This document shows, in pieces, positions 55,895-64,000 of a DNA stretch of 64,000 bases (positions within the stretch are counted from its first letter, which is position 1; each line of letters begins with the position of its first letter). Under the pieces are notes generated by a model. It did not search any database. It saw nothing but the letters and a program-made list of their open reading frames with translations, and was not told the DNA's origin. Origin of the DNA: Ramazzottius varieornatus (lineage: Eukaryota; Tardigrada; Eutardigrada; Parachela; Ramazzottiidae); assembly GCA_001949185.1 (NCBI GenBank), contig BDGG01000003.1, forward strand, positions 3,331,158 through 3,395,157, in the 5' to 3' direction. The translations under genes and the position numbers were made by a program.

Positions 55895-58800
55895 CTACCT
55901 GGATTGGCAGGATAAAACATGAGCTGAGGAGGCATTGCGAAAAAGTTTTGTGGGTTTCCGTAGACCTGTTGTGGTGCCATTTGCACTGTAACCAAATAAC
56001 TCACGTTCAGATCCGTAATCGTCGAAAAAGGTAATGAAGCATTCAGTGAAAAGAGTTTTACCCATGTGCTGATGTGGTTGTTGAACATAGTTGAGAGGTT
56101 GGAACTGGAAGGCATCGGGATAAAAGTTATCATCCATCATTGGCTCTCGTTGGTTCTGTTGTCGTCCTCGATGCAGCTCATTCCAGTGGTCATTTCGATC
56201 CGCAGGCTGTTGTGGAACTGCCGCACGCGGGACTTCTGGACGCGGTGGAACCCCAAAAGCAGCTTCCAACTCTGCTTCAGCCTCTCCACGTGGAACAGCT
56301 CGTCGTCGTGCAGCTCTTGGTGCCGGGGCTGGTGCAGCGCCTCCCGCGGGTCTCGGAGCTCGACGTGCTGGTGCACGGACTCGTGGAGCCGCCATCGCAG
56401 GGGCAGGTGCTCGACGGGCCGGCCGAGCAACACGAGCCCGTTCTCGAAGCTCAGCCAGCAAAGCTGCTTCTGCTTCTCTGTCATGAGCATGGAGCATTTC
56501 AGCGCGTCGGACTTGAGCCGCATTTCCTAGAAATCAAATTGCCCACTTGACACGTCTATTCAGAAAGCCTGGCTTTCGGTGGACACATTTATGATTATTC
56601 TTGATTTGGGAGCTCGGCAAACAAACTCGACCAGACCGTTTTCTCAAATAGCGCACGTCTTTACTCTAACTGGCAGAAAGCACGCGCCACTTGGAAAAAC
56701 ACATCTGGCTGAGGTTGTTCCGAAATCGTCACTGTTCAAATCTATTCCAAATCTTACCCATCAACAGCTGGACGTTTACAGCGCGAACGCCTGCCGCGCC
56801 GGCAATGTTGAGACCCATGCGGTTGAAGTTCACGTTGAGCTGTGGGTAAGGGTTGACCATCTGCCCGTTCGCCCCAACGCGAGTATGGAGCATGCCGTTG
56901 CAGCCACCGGCTTCCGAAAAGTGAGCGTACGGATTCTTGTCATCCAGTTTCTTTCCACAAAGCCAACAGAAGTAAGTTTTGCATCCTTTCGATGTGCAGA
57001 CCATCTTGTTGCACCCATCGATTTTCTATAAGAAGAAATGAGTGAATCCGACTGAATCCACCACTGCCACCACTTGAACAATATAAACTTTCAACTCAGA
57101 ATTGAACTATCGTTCCGTAAACCGGAAGAACAAAATGAACAACGCTCGTTTGCTAACCTGAATGGGCGTGTTGCACTTCGGACACGGTTTGGCGTTCTTA
57201 GTAATCCATTCCTCCGACTCGGCATCCTCCAAGGCGAATCGAACGTTGTCTTCACCCACTCGCTTCTTCAACGCTTCACGCCCAGCATTGTCGGACGCCT
57301 TCCATTCTTCTCGAATCTGCTTTTTCTGGTCTACAGACAACAAAAACCACACATCAACAATGCAACCCGGCAAAGGAAACTTGCAACCAAAGGCCTTTGT
57401 ACTGCAGTGCTCACCATCAGTCAAACACGGAACACCCGGATGAGGAGCGTTTTTACACGTGGCACAGAACTGGTGATAGCAAGTCAGGCACTGAACTTCA
57501 CGTGGAGCATTCTGAGCAAGTTCCATGGGAATGTTACACTCTTTCCTCGGACAGCGTATCACTTCCTTACTATTAACAAAAATGAAACATGCCATCAAGT
57601 TCAACGAGAGCTTTTCCTAGTTTGCCACTTGGCGAACCTAGAAACCATCAGGTTCTCAACCTTGGAAAATACGAGTACCTTTGGTCCAAGAACTGATCCG
57701 TAGTGAGATCACAGTAGCGCTGGAACGTGATGCTATCCACCCACAGTTTGAGCTGTAGAGAAAGCCGGACGTTAAGTTAGAAAAATGTGAACAACGCAAG
57801 AAGAAGTAAAACCGATAGGGAAGTTACTTACCATGTCCATGTCAACGAGAACGCTGCATCCATGTTGCAGGCACTTGAGATCCTTAAGTTGTCCCTCCTT
57901 GATCTTGATCGACAAGTCTTGTGACACACACCCTCGACAGAAGTAGTGCTTGCACTGCGGGAACATCACTGCAGCCATTGAGGCTTTGTGATCGTAACAG
58001 ATGGGACAGTCAAAGGCGCTAGCGGAAGCCAAGTCCGTTCCTTCGAACAGCGTCATCTTGTCCAAGATAGTTTGAAACATGAACTTGGCGTTCATCGGAT
58101 CGTGGAAGGTGATGTAGTGAGGCTTTCGGTCTTCTGCATCGGGCGTCCCGTAGAAGATTCGTCGATGCTTGAGGATCTGTAAGAACTTCACGCTCTTTTG
58201 ACGAAGCCATCTGATGGGAGGAAGAAGAGATCCGTAATGCTTCCTGTAACGTCGCTCGAGTTCAATCTTCAACCGCTTCGTCTAAAAGATCAGAAAACAA
58301 CAGGAAAAAATCAGATGGGATCGGGACAAACAAACTCGAAAATTGTGTTTTTCCAGGTGGCGCAAACTATCGGCCAACAGCACCAAGAACGTGCGCCAAC
58401 CTAGAAGCGATCTTATCGAGCTTGTTCCATGAGTTTCCAGATAGAAAAAGTAAGGTGGATATACTTACATGGTCTTTCAGAAGCCACGAGGAGACCACCG
58501 AAAACTTTGCATCGTTGTCTTGCAGCGAAAGATCGATGCGGACACGGAGAGGAGGAAACACCCGGAAGTTAGGAAATTTTTCTTGGTTACTACCAACGAC
58601 AGTGATCACAGTGAAGGAATCGGTCGGATCATCTCGGCTGAGCAAGGGCAAAATACTAATAGCCACGCTGGAGACCACATCCTGGTCGAACATCTTGGAC
58701 GTGATCGCCTTGACTCCCCATCCGGCATCGTCTTCTCCATACTCTACCCTCAAGGCTTCCACTTCCGCCCGTCGCTTCTCGATCACCTCACTGGAAAGAA

Positions 58801-59102
58801 CTGCCAGAATCTCTCCGCTTGGGTCTACGGCAGCAGACGTCGACGGTCCTTTTAACTCCAGCACGATGTCGTCTTCTAGGGACCTGAGGGCTTTACGGTC
58901 GTTCTCAACCGTGTTCGCTGTGACTGCACGAACGAAAGCAACTAACATAAATAACGGGAATATGTAACTGTTAAACTGGAGGGAATAACTCTACCATACC
59001 TGATCGACTCCGCTTCCCACTGATCTGTTCCACAACCATGATGCCATCATTGGAATCTTCAAAATCCGAATCCAGGATGATGGTGTCGGACATCGAAGCC
59101 AT
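55895..59102 (-). CDS. RNF14: RNF14-like RBR E3 ubiquitin ligase with Ala/Arg/Pro-rich tail
   Basis: About seven exons read leftwards from MASMSDTIILDSDFEDSNDG (ATG 59102). An RWD-type region lies at about 58948-58455 (EKRRAEVEALRVEYGEDD and FPNFRVFPPLRVRIDLSLQD). RING1: FDCPICYDHKASMAAVMFPQ then CKHYFCRGCVSQDLSIKI. The IBR region carries CPRKECNIPMELAQ and CLTCYHQFCATCKNAPHPG. RING2 joins as KPCPKCNTPIQ plus KIDGCNKMVC, whose last Cys is the usual catalytic position, then FCWLCGKKLDDKNPYAHFSE. RWD-RING1-IBR-RING2 plus NPYAHF is the RNF14 pattern; RNF14 ubiquitinates stalled or crosslinked ribosome factors. The last exon (about 56525-55895) adds an Ala/Arg/Pro-rich low-complexity stretch (RRAPAPAMAAPRVRAPARR), absent from the human protein as I recall it. 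Two introns hold MITE copies. Confidence 0.88.
56608..56724. repeat. Palindromic MITE-like element, copy 15
   Basis: Left end GGGAGCTCGGCAAACAAACT is fully preserved. Core CAAATAGCGCACG / CGCGCCACTTGGAAAA. It lies in the last RNF14-like intron. Confidence 0.8.
58317..58431. repeat. Palindromic MITE-like element, copy 16
   Basis: GGGATCGGGACAAACAAACT at the left, core CCAGGTGGCGCA / GTGCGCCAACCT, right arm GATCTTATCGAGCTTGTTCC. RNF14-like intron. Confidence 0.75.
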
Positions 59103-59964
59103 CCTTCCTTCTGACAAAGAAAATAATTGATGGTTTTATTCCTCGGTGCATTTAAACCCAAGAAGTCAACGCCGATCTTTCAAAGAGCGATCCGTTCATT
59201 AGACTTACTCTTTCCCTTGACGCTTATCCCGGAGTTTCTGACGTAGGTTCACTTCCGGATATGATCAGAATTTAAGGACGGTTCCCAGCAGGACTGATGA
59301 CCATAGAAACAGTTATCTACTTTGCACGGATAAACTTTAGACTAGCTTCATGGATTTCCTTCGTTCTTCGACTGACTCTTCCGGGCTTCCCGTCAGTTCA
59401 GACAAACAGGATGTAAACACGTTGCAACGAAGATGGACAGGCTCGGAAAGATCTGGTTACGACATGAGCGACGCTTCAGACGAAAGAGGGCAGAATCACG
59501 TGGAGAGAGACAAAGCACGGACAAAGATGACCAGTTTTGAATTCCGATGGAGTGCGTAAGTGCATATGGGCTAGTCTTGTTTCCCGCTGTGGCGCTCAGC
59601 CGGGCGCTGTCTGAAAAAGAAACGAAGTTGGCCCGTGGCCGCTTGCCACTGCTCACAGCTGCCAGCCTGCAACCCGATGCTGTCTGGCCTGTTCTGAGAT
59701 GTTCTCTGTATTATAAGCGATTTTGGACATTTGAGCCCGGCTCAGCCCCGCCTCCTGTTTTCCAAGTCGGTGAGAGTGGATTTTCCGAAGGGCGCACTAT
59801 TATCACTTGGACCTTTCGAACTTTTCAGTTGTGATGTTAGAACATTGTCACTTCCGGCTCATGCTGTTCAATAATCCACAATTGATTTTCTCCATCTGCT
59901 TTAGAGTCTGGCGTATTTGTCTTTAAATCGCCGGAGCTGCAGTGCAGTGTGACGTTAGACCGAC
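59103..59964. promoter_or_regulatory. Divergent intergenic region, RNF14-like / SNAPC1
   Basis: About 860 bp. It contains a plus frame 59350-59554 (MDFLRSSTDSSGLPVSS...) that ends at the strong donor sequence GTAAGT. That could be a first exon of an unknown transcript, but no following exon was identified. A promoter role for the flanking genes is inferred. Confidence 0.35.
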
Positions 59965-61345
59965 ATGGACAGGCCGAGGACGAGGAAGCGAACTAATAAG
60001 GAGCGTGAAGAGGAGGAGTACGCACTAACTGGCGCACTCAATGGATTTCGAGAGGACGTTCGTCGGATGCTGGACGCCTACCTTCAGACCCAGTCCAGCC
60101 GGCTTGTTGACTTTGTGGATTTATGGGAACGAGTGAAGTTTGGGCATGTGTTTGCGTAAGTTTGCCATTCGCGGACCTTCGCATTCGTAATTTAATGCTG
60201 TTTTCCCCGGCGTCACTGTAGAATCCCATAAGTATAGGAACCGCCGGAAGTGTTACCGAAAATTTGTTTGTCTGCTCAACAGCGGGTTCCGCACCAAGAA
60301 CAATACTAAGCGCCTAGATTTCACGGAGCTGCATCAGGTATGCTAAGCAAGTTGAGCCATTAGCCTGAATTGTAGCTTTCGAGAATGTGCGCACTTGGGC
60401 AGATTGGCTTCCCGCGTTTGACCACTGACCAGCACTTTAACTTCGATGTTACGGTTCTTTCTAGTTCGCCGAGAAGGTCTTCCACGAAGCGGTACTGCTC
60501 TGTTTAACTCCGAACAACCAACAAGTTCGCCAAGCTGGCTTTTACTTTCTGTACTGTCTGTACATTGCCCGTCCTCTCCACTGTCACGCAAAGGTAATTT
60601 GATGGCCGGTACGATTACACTGCTGTTTCTTCCCATATCAGGTCCTCATTATAACCGAATTGAATCTGCTTATAGTTTCGCGGTCGTAGTCGAACTCGCA
60701 GCGAATTTTGCTGTTTTCCTGTTCATAGATCCGTGTACATCCCAAGAACGAGCTTGTGCCTCTGAAGACCTTCGCAAAGAGCTTACAGACAGAAGGATCC
60801 CCAGATCCTCTGATGTGCTTTTTGGAACTTTACCGGACCCATGCCTTCGATTACACCTTGACATCTTTTCCGGTGGGAGAACTGAAAATGCATCCAATAT
60901 GTACTGTACCTCCTCGATATTTTGGTGATTATTTCAGATGGGTTGGCATACCCAGCGATCGAGAATGTGGCGCGATGGTGCGACCCTTTCTGTTAGCACA
61001 CCTGGAGTTCTTCTACTTCCGGTTGACCCTTCGTTCACGGTATGCGTTGGTTTGCGAGCTCCGACGAAAAGCTCTCTCGTTTCTGTTTGTGTCTTTCGTT
61101 TTTTCCCCATGCGAAATCGGTATTGCTCTATGGTACTGCGTAATCTCACATTCATTCGTTTCTTTTAGGCAATGGCGAAAGCGGAAGCTGACTACACACA
61201 GAAGAAGGCTGACCTGTTTAGTTCCAGCTCCAACGAGATCAATATACTCGATCACGCAAAGTTCGATTCGACCAGCAAGGGTTTTCCTCAGTGCATTACT
61301 CTGGAAGTCCAGCGGTGTCAAGAGGAAACAGAAAAGCTGAGCTAG
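59965..61345 (+). CDS. SNAPC1: snRNA-activating protein complex subunit 1
   Basis: Multi-exon gene from MDRPRTRKRTNKEREEEEYA (ATG 59965) to CQEETEKLS (TAG 61343-61345). SNAPC1 hallmarks: REDVRRMLDAYLQTQSSRLV then DFVDLWERVKFGHVFA; KRLDFTELHQ|FAEKVFHE; NNQQVRQAGFYFLYCLYIAR; IRVHPKNELVPLKTFAKSLQ; and LMCFLELYRTHAFDYTLTSF. SNAPC1 (SNAP43) is part of the complex that binds the proximal sequence element of U-snRNA promoters for Pol II and Pol III. The exon layout between about 60900 and 61170 is not resolved. The last exon starts near 61169 (AMAKAEADYTQKKADLFSSS). Confidence 0.85.
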
Positions 61346-61683
61346 TAGGGTGCTCGCAGGAACGGAGGAATAAGGTACAGCTGCGTGAATCTTACGTCGA
61401 CTCGAATGTTTCTCGAGGAGACTGAAATTCGTGAGTTTCTCTTACATTCTAGGTATTTCTAGTCTTCTCCTCTTGGTATGATCAATTTTCTGGGACTGGA
61501 TCTACGAGCAGGAAAATCAAACACAATATATGTATTTCTATTTCAAGGCTATCTGAAGTCGTCCTTGGAAAACTGTCAGCCATATAGCCGGCTGAAGCTC
61601 ATGTTCGTCGGGCTGGACAATTTCTCTTACAGCAAGGGTTTTGTACAAAATAGTTCTTCAGACCATCGACTGTTCTGGAACGA
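61346..61683. other. Gap between SNAPC1 and TRAPPC2 (convergent)
   Basis: About 340 bp of shared 3' flank. No gene or element seen. Confidence 0.3.
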
Positions 61684-62322
61684 CTATAAGTTGAGAAGGT
61701 GTTTCTTTACAAGCTGATGTAGTTTCTCACGGAATCCTCTTGAAGAGATCTCAGAATCCAACTCATAGAACGGGTTAAGAGCCAACTGCAAAAATAAGCT
61801 GAAACTCGTGAGACTAATTTAGTCAAGCGACCTAAGGCGTTCGAACCGTAACGAGATTCGCCGTACCTTCATGTAGATTTCGTAGACTGCGTAAAAAAAA
61901 TTCCGTATGATATCCGATTCCTCCTTCCGCATTGCAGACTGTGAATCGTCTCGCACAGGGTGCAACAGGACGAACTTTATAAGGCTGGACGTAACGAACG
62001 CGGAAACACTCCACTCATTGAACCTGTCTACGTTCTTGAAGAACATTTGACTGCCCTGAGGTCCAACTAGCGAGGCCTCGACAGCGTCCAGAGCTGCATG
62101 AACAACAAACTGGCACAGATGACGATAATCTTCTCTCTGTAACTAGAACATTCGTTATGTGGGAACCTGGGAGGATAAGCAAAAGACGAAATGCGTTCTG
62201 CTGGGATATACCGGAATGCTGCTGGTACTGTCATCGTGCTTTAGCGCCTCGAACTCGAACAATGGCTGATCCCGATGACCAACAATGACAAAATAGAGAC
62301 GTCCAAACTGTGGAAACGTCAT
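61684..62322 (-). CDS. TRAPPC2: Trafficking protein particle complex subunit 2 (sedlin)
   Basis: Four exons read leftwards: about 62322-62209, 62143-62005, 62004-61865 (possibly continuous with the previous one) and 61790-61684. The product starts MTFPQFGRLYFVIVGHRDQP, then LFEFEALKHDD, REDYRHLCQFVVHAALDAVE, FFKNVDRFNEWSVSAFVTSS, IKFVLLHPVRDD, IIRNFFYAVYEIYMK, and LALNPFYELDSEISSRGFRE, ending KKHLLNL. VDRFNEWSVSAFVT and LNPFYE are the sedlin signature; human sedlin has VDKFNEWFVSAFVT and MNPFYE. TRAPPC2 is a core longin-fold subunit of TRAPP, acting in ER-to-Golgi traffic. The length of about 140-150 residues is normal. Confidence 0.93.
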
Positions 62323-64000
62323 CGGAAGTCAGAGACTGCAACAATGAAGTCTTCAAACGATCAGTTCGGGATCACCGAAGATTTCGATATTCGTCTATCT
62401 GGGTGGACTTTGGAACTTGTCAAAGGCCTCGGTCGTCCGTGTTCCTTGAGCAAAACTGTATGAGATCGGAAAGCGATTCGCTAACGATAATTTGTACTGG
62501 AAGGAAAGATGGACTATCGTTCAGACGGGACGATTCAACCTAATCAGCTGTTTAGCTATTCACCAATGCGCGTTTTGCCTGTCACTAATATGGTTGCCCA
62601 CATGGTGCTTATCCGCGGTATGTAGCCAGGTAATCAATAATCATTCGATCGAAGCTTCAGTATTACGTGGGTAAATATAACACACAAAGATAGCCTTTGA
62701 CGTTATTCGTAAATCGCAATCTCACAGAGTCATAATATAGCAGCTATAGCCTATAGCTGGTTTCTAGTTTTGAATTTCCCTTCCCAAGAAAGAAAGACCT
62801 GGTTAGAGAAGGCGCTGAACGACGCGCGAGCGGAGCGCGAACGACTCGGTGAGTTGTATTTCCTAGGTCGTTTTAAGATCGGAGTGCGCATCCGTTCCCA
62901 GTCCGCTCTCCTTTTCGGTCGTTCTCAGTCCGGTCCGTTTTCGGTCACGATCTGATTCGCTTCGCCTTCAGTCTGTTCTTTTCTTTGCTTTCAAATGGCT
63001 CGTTTCCGTCAAAACAAGTTCGGACAAGTCCGCACGGGTTTCGGCCAGGCCGGCAGCCTGGCGACCAGCCATCGAGTTTTGCTAGAGGTATCTGACATGA
63101 GTAATGGAGTCTCACTCTTGTTCAGGTGAGTCACTCGGTGCCTTCTTCCGCAGCCGTTTACCCGAGAACAAACCGCACAAGTAGTTCCCTAAAACGGTGA
63201 GGCGGAACAATGAAACGTTTCCTATAAACTGATGTTATCCAAATAGCCAAAGAAGCTCGACAAAGATTTTCAGGGGAAAGTTCCGTTTTATTTGTTCGGC
63301 CGCTTGCCGCCATGGCGCATTTTGAGACGCAGTGCGTCATTAGTAAGTTTGTAAATTCCAGGCCGAATGCCCTTGGAATGGAAAATAGGAAAGGCATCCC
63401 TAATATTCCTATATTCCTGTTTCCCTTCTCCAGAACGTCCTCGCAAAAATCTGTAATTCCAAAGTCCCATCTGCCAGTTTGGTTCTTTTTACATACCCAT
63501 CTAAAACAATAAACACGATCTGAAGTCATCAACAAATATGGTTTTGAGACTGAAAGCCAGCTGGAGATTGGCTGATCCGAACTTTCGGCCTTGTCGGACC
63601 TGAAAGTCCAAGGGAAAGTCAAGGACTTACGCACAGTTGAATTCGCCGCATACTTCAGTGCGACGGATCGAAAATGCTATTGGTTGTTCAACTGAACGAC
63701 CAATTAGCCTCAGTGGTACGCATGTGTGAGTCGGCGTCGGGTTCAGTTTTTCGACAGAATCTGCTGGATCTTCGACTGTTTCCCTCGTGGAATTCCTAAA
63801 TTTTCACCAAAATCTTCTCGTTTTCTGAATAGGAATTCCACCGTTCCAAACGGCTACCCCTTGGAACGGAACGGAATTCCAGGAATGGAACGGAATTTGG
63901 AGAGGAATGGAATTAGGAATTTACAACCCTAGTCATTAGTGCGCCCCGCCCTCCCCGAAAATGTGTATCATCACCAGCGCAAGCAGGCCGCGCCTGTGCG
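62323..64000. other. Terminal region without a supported gene
   Basis: About 1.7 kb. A short plus frame near 62770-62850 (ERKTWLEKALNDARAERERL) is helix-like and ends at a good donor (GTGAGT), so it may be an isolated exon of a gene to the right, but this is not established. The end is repetitive. Confidence 0.35.
63790..63935. repeat. GGAATT-rich degenerate repeat
   Basis: Dense GGAATTCC, GGAACGGAACGG and GGAATTTGG runs, with GGAATTCCTAAATTT on the left and GGAATTAGGAATTT on the right. Looks like a degenerate interspersed repeat. Confidence 0.5.

Noticed and set aside
59350-59559. 69-codon frame starting MDFLRSSTDSSGLPVSS
   Set aside because: Ends at a good donor, but no second exon or family was found; it may be 5' UTR of a neighbouring gene.

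Overview
The window is nuclear DNA from an animal. Every protein gene is split by many short GT-AG introns. The proteins are metazoan types (NBEAL-type BEACH protein, HID1, Mediator MED14, CIAO1, STARD7, proteasome PSMD6, SNAPC1, TRAPPC2, RNF14-type RBR ligase, a TSSK-like kinase), and three eukaryotic tRNA genes are present. Gene density is high, with gaps mostly of 0.5-1 kb. Together with a tetra-repeat CNGK channel and a UreF relic, this suggests a compact-genome, probably marine invertebrate with flagellated sperm. I cannot name the species.

Layout. 1-3654 (-) and 4349-13926 (+) are two head-to-head genes for CNGK-type channels, in which four six-helix channel repeats, each with a cyclic-nucleotide-binding domain, are fused in one chain. 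13987-15781 (-) is a TPH/MNS1-CFAP53-like coiled-coil protein. 16749-20225 (+) is a type II membrane protein with EGF and CUB domains. 20468-22367 (+) is a TSSK-like kinase with a long activation-loop insertion. tRNA-Ser(AGA) follows. 22957-34016 (-) is a large NBEAL gene and 34692-35717 (-) a ZFAND2B-like AN1/UIM protein with a CaaX end. 36705-40828 (+) is HID1, then tRNA-Leu(TAA) with a small intron. 41637-45303 (-) is MED14 and 45794-47227 (+) is CIAO1. 47738-48830 (+) is a broken urease accessory gene ureF. 49532-50551 (+) is an orphan membrane protein. 50864-52437 (-) is STARD7 and 53017-54554 (+) is PSMD6, followed by tRNA-Cys(GCA) on the minus strand. 55895-59102 (-) is the RNF14-like ligase, 59965-61345 (+) SNAPC1 and 61684-62322 (-) TRAPPC2. 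The last 1.7 kb has no gene I can support.

How it fits together. The first 22 kb reads as a sperm/cilium neighbourhood: two K+-selective-type CNGK channels (the sea urchin relative sets sperm membrane potential in response to cGMP), an axonemal-type coiled-coil protein and a testis-kinase relative. The rest is mostly housekeeping. Many neighbours are divergent pairs that probably share promoter regions.

Repeats. A palindromic MITE-like family of about 100-130 bp, whose arms contain the core AAGTGGCGCAC, occurs 16 times. All 16 copies lie in introns and six are in one CNGK gene. A second element, 241 bp with TA duplications, sits in a HID1 intron.
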